Source: Duganella rivi (GTDB taxonomy: Bacteria; Pseudomonadota; Gammaproteobacteria; Burkholderiales; Burkholderiaceae_D). Taken from it: a DNA stretch of 64,000 nucleotides. The notes beneath the pieces are model-generated. The model searched no databases. It was not told the origin of the DNA and saw nothing but the letters and a program-made list of their open reading frames with translations. Both the position numbers and the translations under genes were made by a program. Where the stretch lies: assembly GCF_009857435.1 (NCBI RefSeq), contig NZ_WWCK01000002.1:248001-312000 (forward strand), given 5' to 3'. Below, piece after piece: positions 27,048-36,000 of this stretch (position 1 is its first letter; each line of letters begins with the position of its first letter).

Positions 27048-28694
27048 TTACTTGATGCCGACCAGCTCCACATCGAACACCAGCGCGGCGTTGCCGGGGA
27101 TGCTGCCGCCGGCCCCCGCAGTGCCGTAGCCGAGGTTGCTTGGGATGAGCAAGGTGCGCTTGCCGCCCACCTTCATGCCCACCATGCCCTGATCCCAGCC
27201 TTGAATCACCATGCCCGCGCCCAGCGTGAAGCTGAAGGCGCTGCGGCCAGCCGAGCTGTCGAATTGCTTGCCCTTGAAGCCGGGCGCGTTCGGGTCGTAC
27301 AGCCAGCCGGTGTAATTGACGGTCAGCGTCTGGCCGGCCACCGCCGCGCTGCCGGTGCCCACGACGCTGTCGGTCACGGTCAGGCGCGCAGGCTGGGCGT
27401 TGGCCGGGTTGACGGTGTAAATCAGGTGCAGGCCGTTGGAATACACCTCGTCCACGCTCAGCAGGCTGAGCGTGCCCTGGGCGCCGATGCGATAGCTGAA
27501 ACTGCGGCTGAACGTGGCTTGGCCGGCGGCGCTGGTGTGGGCCGCGCTCAGCTTGAGAATCGCGCTGTCGCTGGCGTTGCCGTCTGCCGTTACCTCGTAG
27601 CTCAGCACCCGCTGGCCCGGATTGCCGGATTTGCTGCTGTCCGCGTACAACTGCTGGGTGGCGTACACGCCGCGATCGCCTACCTTGGCCGATGCCGGCA
27701 AGCTGCGCTGCGCGGAGCTGGTGATGTCGTAGTCGGAATTGCTCTGGGAGTGGCCGAGCAGTGCGTCGTCGGCGTCGAAGTAGTCGCGGATCGTCCATGC
27801 CAGGCTCGCTGGCGAGCAGACGGTCAGGCCCAGGCTGGCGTTGGTTTCGCTCAGCAGCGCGCTGTTGCCTTCAAACGTCACGCTGGCCGGCGCCTTGGTC
27901 GTGTAAGACGCATAGCCGGCGCAGTCGCCCGAGATGGTCAGGTAATCGGTGGTCGGTGCGCTGATGCGCTGGCGGTAGGCCGTGCGCAGCGGGAAGGCTT
28001 TGGCGTAGGCCGGGTAGTTGACGCCATACTCCATGTAGGCGATGCCGTTTTGCACCGCACCGGCCGTGCCGGCCTTGTTTTCCGCGCTGCCGCTAAAGCT
28101 GGCCAGCACGCCGGCCAGGGTATCGGCCTTGCGGTCGAGGATGCCGACCCAGTAGTCGATCCCGCCCTGGTCGCCGGCGCGGTTCAATACGTTTGCGTAA
28201 TATTGCTGCACCACGGCGGTGTTGGTGTTGGCCTGCGCGTACAACGTTTTAAACTCATCGGAGCTGACAAAGCCTTGCGCGATCGAGAGCAGATCCGCGC
28301 CCTGATCCGAGGCGCCGATCCAGTAACCGAGGCCGGCCGCGTCCGGTGTGCGCGCGAAGGCGGCGCGGTACAGGCGGTAGACCTGGCCCGGAATGCCGTC
28401 GACGTCGAACGACAGCGAGCTGTCGCTAAAGCGCAGGCGCGCGGTTGCCGCTACCACGCGAGCCGCTTCGCTGCCGGTGGTGTCCGTGACCAAGTAGCCG
28501 CCGCTGGCGGCGGTGATGCTGTAGTTGCTGCGCAGGCCGGTGAAAATGATCGGCGTTGCTGCGCTGGTGGCTGCTGTGGTTGCCGCTTGGCGCATGCGTT
28601 GCGGCGTGTCGTTGGATGGGCTGGTAGTATCGCCGCCGCAAGCGGTGACGAGGAAAGCGGTAATGAGGCTGGCGCAAAGCAGGGACGTACGCAT
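27048..28694 (-). CDS. DUF4214 - FKBP-type peptidyl-prolyl isomerase lipoprotein
   Basis: 548 residues. Lipoprotein signal MRTSLLCASLITAFLVTACGG (Cys about residue 19). Residues about 100-210 hold two DUF4214-like units (VYRLYRAAFARTPDAAGLGYWI; QQYYANVLNRAGDQGGIDYWVG), a module common in secreted proteins of Oxalobacteraceae. After a long beta-rich middle region comes a C-terminal FKBP domain (about 440-548) with VNYTGWLYDP, QGWDQGMVGMKVGGKRTL and the NLGYG...IPGNAALVFDVELV closing strands. The enzyme would accelerate proline isomerisation in surface-exposed or periplasmic clients. It converges with the hydrolase gene (10-base gap). Confidence 0.86.
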   Translation of the reverse strand: MRTSLLCASLITAFLVTACGGDTTSPSNDTPQRMRQAATTAATSAATPIIFTGLRSNYSITAASGGYLVTDTTGSEAARVVAATARLRFSDSSLSFDVDGIPGQVYRLYRAAFARTPDAAGLGYWIGASDQGADLLSIAQGFVSSDEFKTLYAQANTNTAVVQQYYANVLNRAGDQGGIDYWVGILDRKADTLAGVLASFSGSAENKAGTAGAVQNGIAYMEYGVNYPAYAKAFPLRTAYRQRISAPTTDYLTISGDCAGYASYTTKAPASVTFEGNSALLSETNASLGLTVCSPASLAWTIRDYFDADDALLGHSQSNSDYDITSSAQRSLPASAKVGDRGVYATQQLYADSSKSGNPGQRVLSYEVTADGNASDSAILKLSAAHTSAAGQATFSRSFSYRIGAQGTLSLLSVDEVYSNGLHLIYTVNPANAQPARLTVTDSVVGTGSAAVAGQTLTVNYTGWLYDPNAPGFKGKQFDSSAGRSAFSFTLGAGMVIQGWDQGMVGMKVGGKRTLLIPSNLGYGTAGAGGSIPGNAALVFDVELVGIK

Positions 28695-28889
28695 GGTTTT
28701 AATTCTTCAGGGGCGGCAAAGCGGCTAGTGTAACTTAAAAGCAAGAAATTTCGGATACGCTCAGGTGCGCATTTTGCGGCGAAATCTCGCATAAATACGC
28801 GATTCCTATGGACGGGAATCTTGCCACTCGGTATTCTGAATCATGGGAAACCACGTTTCATCTTTAAAAAAATAAGTAGAGGTAAGATT

Positions 28890-29591
28890 ATGAGCAGCGA
28901 AAACAAAGCGGTGGTCTACGGCACGGAGGATTTGCTGGAAAGCCTGTGCAACTCGGTCACCAAGGTGCTGAATGCCGCCACCCAAAGCCCAGTCAACTAC
29001 GCCGGCATGGTGCAGCGGATCACCAAGATCGGCCTGAAACCCGACATTGGCTGTTTCGTCTTGTTTGATGGTGGCTTTACCGGTCTGGTGGTACTGAACT
29101 TTGCCGGCAGCACGGCAATGGAAATTTACGAACGCTATATGCTCAACATGGGCATGCCGAAATCGGAGCTGGCCAGCTCGCACACCTCGGACGAAGTGTC
29201 CAACATCCTTGGCGAGCTGATGAACCAGATCGTTGGTGACTTTACCGGCAAGGTGCGCCGCGAACTGCAAACCAATATCACCCAGAATCAGCCGAAAATG
29301 CTGGTGCTGAACAAGCAGATCGTGCTCAGCGTCGACACCCCGCTGGACCGCCCGGAAATGCGCCGTGTCAGTTTCTATACCGAGACTGGTAACGTGTTCT
29401 ACCTGGAACTGGCGATCGATCGCACCGAGTTCATCCGCCTACGCGACTTTGACTCCAGCGAAATCGACGACCCTGATGCCTTGCTCGAGCAGCAGCGCGC
29501 CGCCCACCTGGCCGGTGGTGCTGCCGCGGCTCCAGCGGCACCCGCCAGCGACGCCGACGCCGACGAATTGCTGAAATCCCTCGGCATGTAA
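28890..29591 (+). CDS. DUF3334 family (CheX-like) protein
   Basis: 233 residues. ATG at 28890 with AGAGGTAAG upstream. Reads as DUF3334: GTEDLLESLCNSVTKVLNAATQ at the N-terminus, then FAGSTAMEIYERYM and DEVSNILGELMNQIVGDFTGKVRREL, which resembles the E-x-x-N motif of CheC/CheX phosphatases. A C-terminal Ala/Pro-rich linker ends in DADELLKSLGM, a short acidic/hydrophobic tail like those used for docking to signalling partners. A role in chemotaxis or two-component signalling is inferred. No partner gene is adjacent. Confidence 0.75.
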   Translation: MSSENKAVVYGTEDLLESLCNSVTKVLNAATQSPVNYAGMVQRITKIGLKPDIGCFVLFDGGFTGLVVLNFAGSTAMEIYERYMLNMGMPKSELASSHTSDEVSNILGELMNQIVGDFTGKVRRELQTNITQNQPKMLVLNKQIVLSVDTPLDRPEMRRVSFYTETGNVFYLELAIDRTEFIRLRDFDSSEIDDPDALLEQQRAAHLAGGAAAAPAAPASDADADELLKSLGM

Positions 29592-29960
29592 CACCTCCCT
29601 CACACGGCCAGCCGCGCGCTGGCCGTGCTGCATTTGTGGCAATTTTCCTACACTTTGCCGCGTCTGCCTTACGCCCGATGCCTTCCCGCTAAGCTTATCG
29701 ATATCGTCATTGTGTTGATGGCGCGACACGCCTAAGCCACTGAATATTCAGTTCTTGCATATGCTTAGCCGAATTTCCAACCGTTCCACGGCTGAGCGTT
29801 ATATTCAGCTTGCAATACATGGTATCAATCTACGAGAATATCGCCTTTCAAAAAAGTCAGTGCAATATTGCTAGCAACTACAAGCGCTGCATCCAAAAAA
29901 AGAGAAAGCAGGAGACAACTGTTTTTAACTCTTTGCACTACATTTAAATCGGGAAATTGA
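29592..29960. other. Intergenic region with hairpin and two inverted repeats
   Basis: 369 bases without a gene. It holds a 10-bp perfect hairpin CACGGCCAGC / GCTGGCCGTG (29603-29627) just after the DUF3334 stop but without a T run, an imperfect inverted repeat TGTGGCAATTTTCCTACA (29635-29652) resembling the repeat at 36328, and a 14-bp palindrome ACTGAATATTCAGT (29739-29752). The last part is AT-rich and should carry the TonB-receptor promoter, though no clear -35/-10 pair was seen. No Fur box or riboswitch was recognised. Confidence 0.5.
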
Positions 29961-32135
29961 ATGATCAAACTGTCGAAGATGCACAAGCGCGTGCTGGCGC
30001 TGGGTGCTGTATTGCCGCTGGGTACTGCCATTGCACAAACCGCCGAGCCACAACTGGAAACCGTGACCGTGACCGCTCAGCGCCGCGCGGAAAACATCAA
30101 GGATGTGCCGGTCTCCGTGACCATGCTCAAGGATGAGAAACTGGACGTGCTGCTGTCCGGCGGTCAAGACATTCGTTTCCTGGCCGGCAAAGTGCCGTCG
30201 CTGAACGTGGAATCGTCGAACGGCCGTACCTTCCCGCGCTTCTACATCCGCGGTTACGGCAACACCGACTTCTCGACCTTCGCTTCGCAGCCCGTGTCGC
30301 TGGTGTATGACGACGTGGTGCAAGAGAACGGCATCCTGAAAGGCTTCCCGGTGTTCGACGTGGCTGGCGTAGAGGTACTGCGCGGCCCGCAGGGCACCCT
30401 GTTCGGCCGCAACACCCCGGCCGGCGTGGTGAAGTTTGAATCGGCCAAGCCGAACCTGGACAAGGTCGAAGGCTACTACAGCCTGTCGTGGGGCTCGCAC
30501 AACACCACCAACCTCGAAGCTGCGGCCAACATTCCGCTGTCGAGCGAGTGGGCGATGCGCGTCTCGACCCTGCGCCAGCACCGCGACGACTTCGTCGACA
30601 ACACCTACACCAAGCAAGCGGACTCGCTGGAAGGCTACAACGAGCACGCCGAGCGCGTGCAGTTCCTGTACAAGCCTAACGCCAGTTTCAACGCCCTGTT
30701 CAACGTGCACGCCCGCAGCACCGACGGCAGCGCGCGCCTGTTCCGTGGCAACCTGATCAAGAAGGGCACCAACGACTTCGCCGACGGCTACGACTTCACC
30801 AAGATCTCGACCGACGGCCTGAACTTCCAGAACCTGCGCACCAACGGCGCCAACGCCCGCCTGACCTGGGATCTGGGCGCGGTCAAGCTGTTCTCGATCA
30901 CCGGCTACGAAGGCGTGGACAACTACTACACCCGTGGCGATATCGACGGCGGCTCGCCAGCCAACCCGCCACGCTTCCCGGTGCAGACCGCCGGCGGCAT
31001 CACCGACCTGAAACAGTACAGCCAGGAATTCCGCGTTGAATCGAAAAACGCCGGCCCGCTGAACTGGCAGACCGGTGTGTACTACTTCAAGGAAAGCGGT
31101 ACCGGCTTTAGCGACAACTTCGACAGCACCACCCAGGCGCAAACCTCGGACCTGACCAGCCACCAGAACAACACCGCTTACGCGGCGTTCGGTTCGGTGA
31201 CCTATGACGTGTCGAGCGACTTCACCCTGCGCGCCGGCCTGCGTTACACCCACGACGAAAAAGACTTCCGCACCGTGAACATCTGGGGCGTGAGCCAGAC
31301 CGGCCCGAAGTCGGTCGACGTGAGCAAGAACAAAGCCAACTGGGATCTGAGCGGCACCTACAAGATCAACAAGGATGTCAGCACCTACGCCCGCGTCGCG
31401 ACCGGCTTCCGCGCACCGTCGATCGCCGCTGCGTCGGCATCGGTGCCGATCACCGTGGCCGATGCCGAGACCATCACCTCGGTTGAAGCCGGCATCAAGG
31501 CTGACCTGTTCAACCGCCGCGCCCGCGCGTCGCTGAGCGTGTACAACTACGACGTCAAGAACCAGCAGCTGACGGTGGTTGGCGGCACCTCCAACGTTAC
31601 CAAGCTGATCAACGCTGCCAAGACCGCCGGCCGTGGTGTGGAAGCCGAGATCGAAGGCTTCGTGACCCCGGACTTCAAGGTCAGCCTGAGCGGTTCGTAC
31701 AACTTCACCGAGATCAAGGATCCTAGCCTGTACGCAGCCGTCTGCGGTACTTGCACCGTGACCGACCCGATCGTCAACGGCCTGGCCTCGATCAATGGCA
31801 ACCCGCTGCCGCAAGCTGCGAAGTACATCTTCAACGCCTCGGCGCGCTACAACTGGCCGCTGGCGGACGGCAACCTGTTCGTGCTGACCGACTGGTCGTA
31901 CCGCAGCAAGATCAACTTCTTCCTGTACGAATCGAAGGAGTTCACCGGCAAGGAAATGCTGGAAGGCGGCCTGCGCGTGGGTTACAACTGGGATGGCGGC
32001 AAGTATGAAGTGGCCGCGTTTGGCCGCAACATCACCAACACCCGTCGCATCATTGGCGGCATTGACTTCAACAACCTGACCGGCTTCGTCAACGAGCCGC
32101 GCCAGTTTGGCGTGCAGTTCCGCGGCGGCTTTTAA
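29961..32135 (+). CDS. TonB-dependent outer-membrane receptor
   Basis: 724 residues. Signal peptide MIKLSKMHKRVLALGAVLPLGTAIAQ (a second Met at residue 7 is a possible start), then TonB-box-like ETVTVTAQRRAENIKDVPVSV, a plug domain with FYIRGYGNTDF and VEVLRGPQGTLFGRNTPAGVV, and a 22-strand-type barrel ending in FGVQFRGGF with terminal Phe. It belongs to the group often annotated as FecA/CirA-like or pesticin-type receptors (DVPVSV... signature), active in import of siderophores, polyphenol or sugar-like ligands; the ligand is not decidable. GGGA stands seven bases before the ATG. No transporter, FecIR-like regulator or TonB gene is adjacent. Confidence 0.92.
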   Translation: MIKLSKMHKRVLALGAVLPLGTAIAQTAEPQLETVTVTAQRRAENIKDVPVSVTMLKDEKLDVLLSGGQDIRFLAGKVPSLNVESSNGRTFPRFYIRGYGNTDFSTFASQPVSLVYDDVVQENGILKGFPVFDVAGVEVLRGPQGTLFGRNTPAGVVKFESAKPNLDKVEGYYSLSWGSHNTTNLEAAANIPLSSEWAMRVSTLRQHRDDFVDNTYTKQADSLEGYNEHAERVQFLYKPNASFNALFNVHARSTDGSARLFRGNLIKKGTNDFADGYDFTKISTDGLNFQNLRTNGANARLTWDLGAVKLFSITGYEGVDNYYTRGDIDGGSPANPPRFPVQTAGGITDLKQYSQEFRVESKNAGPLNWQTGVYYFKESGTGFSDNFDSTTQAQTSDLTSHQNNTAYAAFGSVTYDVSSDFTLRAGLRYTHDEKDFRTVNIWGVSQTGPKSVDVSKNKANWDLSGTYKINKDVSTYARVATGFRAPSIAAASASVPITVADAETITSVEAGIKADLFNRRARASLSVYNYDVKNQQLTVVGGTSNVTKLINAAKTAGRGVEAEIEGFVTPDFKVSLSGSYNFTEIKDPSLYAAVCGTCTVTDPIVNGLASINGNPLPQAAKYIFNASARYNWPLADGNLFVLTDWSYRSKINFFLYESKEFTGKEMLEGGLRVGYNWDGGKYEVAAFGRNITNTRRIIGGIDFNNLTGFVNEPRQFGVQFRGGF

Positions 32136-32154
32136 TTAATTGCCGCTTCAGCCT

Positions 32155-32182
32155 AGACAGCTGAAAAATGGCCGTATATAAT
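32155..32182 (+). promoter_or_regulatory. Promoter of third tRNA-Asn gene
   Basis: TAGACA (32155-32160), 16-base spacer, perfect TATAAT (32177-32182), ending 11 bases before the tRNA. Confidence 0.6.
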
Positions 32183-32193
32183 GCGGCCTCTTT

Positions 32194-32269
32194 TCCCTGA
32201 TAGCTCAGTCGGTAGAGCGACGGACTGTTAATCCGCAGGTCCCTGGTTCGAGTCCAGGTCGGGGAGCCA
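32194..32269 (+). tRNA. tRNA-Asn(GTT), copy 3
   Basis: Same 76 bases as copies 1 and 2; anticodon GTT at 32227-32229, CCA encoded. Confidence 0.97.
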
Positions 32270-32277
32270 GAATTTAG

Positions 32278-32306
32278 AAGCCAACCTTTCGAGGTTGGCT
32301 TTTTTC
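32278..32306 (+). terminator. Terminator after tRNA-Asn copy 3
   Basis: Perfect 10-bp stem AAGCCAACCT / AGGTTGGCTT with a TTCG tetraloop and a T run to 32306; related to the terminators of copies 1 and 2. Confidence 0.9.
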
Positions 32307-32415
32307 ATTTACGGCCTATGCCGCGCTCGAAGGCCGCGTGCATCTTGCTTAAATGGCCGCAATCTGGCATGTTGATGTTTTTGAAACTTGGATTCTGTTC
32401 CAGAGGACTTCCTTG

Positions 32416-32748
32416 ATGCATACCTCAACGCTTCGCTGGCTTACCTTGATCTTCGTCGTGACACTGCTGTTTGAAGTCCACTCGCTAATTCTTGCGGGCT
32501 TATCGGTCGCGCTGGTTTTCCGCGTCCTGTTTTTAGCGTTGTTGTTTGTGCTAACGATCAATGGCCAGCAGTGGGCGCGCATCTTACTCGCCATATGCTA
32601 CGCACTGGGAGGGATCGTGGCGCTGGCGTCCCTTGCCGCTGCCATGCCGCTGTGGGCAGTAGTCAATCTTGCTATCTTCGGAGTGTTTTCGCTGCTCGCA
32701 TCGGGCTACCTATTTCGTTCGAGGGTACTGCGTGCTAACACACGCTAA
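32416..32748 (+). CDS. Small integral membrane protein (about 4 TM)
   Basis: 110 residues from the ATG at 32416 (AGAGGA seven bases upstream). Four hydrophobic segments can be drawn: about 8-25, 30-48, 55-73 and 77-97. The frame is open 63 bases further upstream, but without a better start. No family recognised. It lies 110 bases behind the tRNA-Asn terminator. Confidence 0.6.
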   Translation: MHTSTLRWLTLIFVVTLLFEVHSLILAGLSVALVFRVLFLALLFVLTINGQQWARILLAICYALGGIVALASLAAAMPLWAVVNLAIFGVFSLLASGYLFRSRVLRANTR

Positions 32749-32761
32749 TTAGGGGGGATCA

Positions 32762-33055
32762 ATGTCTATCGTAGCCCGCTTGATCTGGTTGTTCTGCGCC
32801 GCGCTGACGGGTGGGTATGTGGCGTTGCAGGGTATGGGCGTTTCGTATGCGCTTGAGCCGGAGCGCCACACGGTCTGGACGTCGCTGTTTTGGTTGCTGC
32901 CGGTGCAGTCATTGCCGCGCCGCTGTGGATTCCGGCGCTGGTGCCTTCGCGTTACGCATTTGTGTTTCAGGTTTGCCGATGTTTGGCACAACATCAGCCG
33001 CAGTATGGCGGCATCCTTATCCTTATCCGCCGTGGAGCCAGCCCAGCCACTGTAG
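32762..33055 (+). CDS. Small membrane protein, probably frameshifted
   Basis: 97 codons. The first 45 residues look like a real membrane protein (MSIVARLIWLFCAALTGGYVAL, first helix), but after about 32890 this frame becomes Arg/Cys-rich (LPRRCGFRRWCLRV) while another frame continues with a convincing helix, VAAGAVIAAPLWIPALVPSRYAFVF. A small indel near 32885-32895 would explain it. The 3' end also runs 33 bases into the convergent patatin-like gene. Treat as a possible pseudogene or sequencing error. Confidence 0.4.
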   Translation: MSIVARLIWLFCAALTGGYVALQGMGVSYALEPERHTVWTSLFWLLPVQSLPRRCGFRRWCLRVTHLCFRFADVWHNISRSMAASLSLSAVEPAQPL

Positions 33056-36000
33056 CACCCTCCAGGCACCAATGACTGTCAAGGCGGCGACGGTCATGCT
33101 TAAGCCTGTCAGTACCGCCCGGAAGGCAAGGTAGCGCTCGCGCAGCAGGTCGCCAGCTACCCAGGTCAGCAGATGCACGCCGACCGTGAGCAGCAGGGCG
33201 GCGGTGGTGATGTTTTTGGCGTCGGTGCTGCCGAAGACGAGCGACAGCATCAGCGCAAATAGTTCGAAGGCATACAGTACCTTGATGAGGTGCAACCACC
33301 AGCGCTCCGCAAGTGTCCCTGGCACAGCCACGGCAACCACGCCTTGTAACAACAAGCCCAGTCGCGCCAGCCAAACCGAGGCAGGATTTTTCTGGCCTTT
33401 GCGGGAACTGATGGTCTCCAGCATGCGGCCGACGATGGTGATGGCGCGCGCCCCACTTTTCATCGTTGGTTGCGGCTCGGGAGCGGGCGGGAAGGCGTAA
33501 TGATGGCGCACGTAGTCGGCCAGCGCAGGCTCGCTGAGTAGCCCGATGAGTATGCGCTCCATCTGCTTGTGCGCGGCCGCAGTCCCCGCGCACATTGAGA
33601 CGACTTGCTGGCGCAGATACGCGCTCAGGGTTTCTGCGTTGCCTGCCTCGCGCAGTGCCTCGATCAGCATGGTGGTCAGGTCGACGCGGCCACCATCTAG
33701 TAGTGCCTCTTTCAATATGTGATCATGCGCCCGCTGGATGAGTTCCTTGCGCACGATGGCGGTGTCGTCGTCCGTCATTGGCAGCACGGTCTGGATCAGG
33801 CGCTCGGCGCCGTCCAGCCGGCCCCACATCACGTCGTTCACGCGCCAGCGGCGGTCGAGGAAGGCGCCGAAATTCGCCAGGGCCGTACCGGCCAGTTTGC
33901 GCCTGCCCTTCGACTTGGTTTCGTTGATGAGATTGGTGGCGTCTGCCGGGCTGATGCGCACAACTTCGACCGTGCAGGGCTCGCCGGTGCCGGTGTCGCT
34001 GTACAGCGGGAAGCTGATCTGGTCGTAAGAATCGAAGCGCGCGAAATAGCCGCCGAGGAAGCGGCGCAGGGCCGTCGCGTGGACACTGTTGAGTTCGTCT
34101 TCACCGGCGACCGCTGCTACTTCCACCACGATGAGGCCGTCCGTATCGCACGTAAGGCGCGGCCTGCCGAGCATCTCCCAGCTATTTTCCGATGCCCGTT
34201 CGAATCCCGTTGCCACCATGCGCTGGTCGGCTTCGTGCTTGAAACGCATGGCTTCCAGGTTTGACTCTAGCGCCTCTTTTAACGGCCCATACCTGCCGGC
34301 AGTGGCGTGGTACACGGCCTTGGCTCGTACCACCACGCTTTCCTGCAAGGTGCGGCACAGCGATGCTTGGCGCGCAGCGGCCTTCAACTCGGGGTTGGCG
34401 CGCTCCCAATTGCCTCGACCGAGCAGGTTATCAAACACTTTGATCAACTGCGGACGCAACTTGGTAATTTCGTCGGCAGGACGGCTCGGTGTTGCCCGGT
34501 GTAGGCGGTGCAATTCCTTGCGGTCGCTCACCAGCACGGCCTTGATCCGCGCCAGCGTCCGCAAGGCGCCGTCCAGATCCGCTCTCGGCACGCCGCCGTC
34601 CTTCAACGCGTTAAACGGCGCCGGCAGCTTCTGAAGTAAGTCCTCCTCCACTTCGGACATCGGCAGCGGCTGGTATTGCGCATCCAGGTGGCCGTTGAGG
34701 AATTTGCGGAACAAGTGCGTCAACTGGTCTGTTCTGCGTAGTACGAAGCCTAGCCGGCGGATGCGGAATTCAAAATCAAACTGGTCAAGGAAGGCATTGA
34801 TCTTTTCCTCGCCGTCCTCCTTGAAGGTTGCCTCGCGCCACACGCGTACCAGCGCGCGCAGTGCGTACTGCTCATCCGAGTCGACCACGATGCCCCACTG
34901 CACACCCAGGCGATTGGCCAGTTCGTCGGTGACAGCGTAGGCACGCTGGCGCCGATAGGCGAGGAAGGCCGGGCCGTACAACCTCAGCGTTTCCGCCATG
35001 GACATCGTGCCCCAGTTTGGCGTATCGGCGCCGCTGCATAGCAGCGCCGTCAGCGCGCCGTCGCCCAGTTGATCGACGCTGGCTTCACCCTGCCGCACCA
35101 GCCGCTCGATGCGCTCGATGCGGCGGTTGCGCTGTAGTACCGCCTGCAAATCTTCGCGGATCGTTTCGTATTGGGGAATCGAGGTCAGCGCGGCCAGCGA
35201 ATTTTGCAGGGCATCGGGTTGTTGACCGGCTTCAGGCATGCCGGACTTGATGTGTTGCGGCGCTGGTTCGACATAAATCAGCTTGCGCTCCAGCGGCATG
35301 ATCGCTTGGCGCCGCGCCAGCACATCGACCACGTAGCTGAACGGTTTGTTGTCGAGATAGCCGCCGTCGCCAAAGGCGCGGTGGATATGCTTGCCACCTT
35401 CCACCTCCTTGGACGGCAGGTTGGGGAAGAAGTTGCTCCATTGTGACAATGATGCGTCGTCCGGCAGTTCGGCGAGACGTCTGACCGTCGCCAGCGTCAT
35501 CGGCTCGAAAGCGAACGGGAAGGACGAAGTGCAGCGCGCGGCGAATGCAAAGAACGGATTGTTGGCCTCTGTGAAATCGTTATGCCCGGCCGCATGGTCG
35601 CAGCTGAAATGGAAGTTCTGCTTGTAGCGTAGCTCGTCGACCACCTTGTCGAACAGGCGCAGCTTAACCTTGGAGCCGTTGATATCGGTGGTCGTGACGT
35701 AGAGGTCGACTTCCTCAGTGATCGGCCCGCCCAATTGATCCTGGGCTTGGCTTTGCGACTCGAATGCCTCCAGCAGCTTGGCGTACATGCGGTCGCTGTT
35801 CAAGAGCGACTTGGGCTGCTCGCTGCGCTTGGGGTCGCTGGCCTGGAAATTCTTGTACGTCGCCGCGTCGTTCAGTAGCAGGCCGAAGTCGCCTTCCCGG
35901 ATCCACAGGTCTTTGAGCATGCCGAACTGTTCGCCATTGGCCAGCGACTTGGCGAGGAAGATGCCGTTGATGCCGCCGGCCGAGGTGCCGGAGATGGCAT

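Noticed and set aside
26916..28733. 605-codon open frame on the plus strand over the FKBP gene
   Set aside because: Antisense shadow of the minus-strand lipoprotein gene, caused by GC-rich codon bias; no ribosome-binding site, composition Ala/Gly/Arg/Val without domains.
14922..32269. Integrative element bounded by tRNA-Asn genes
   Set aside because: No integrase, excisionase, transposase or plasmid gene was found, and the tRNA copies are whole rather than 3' fragments, so an attachment-site claim is not supported.
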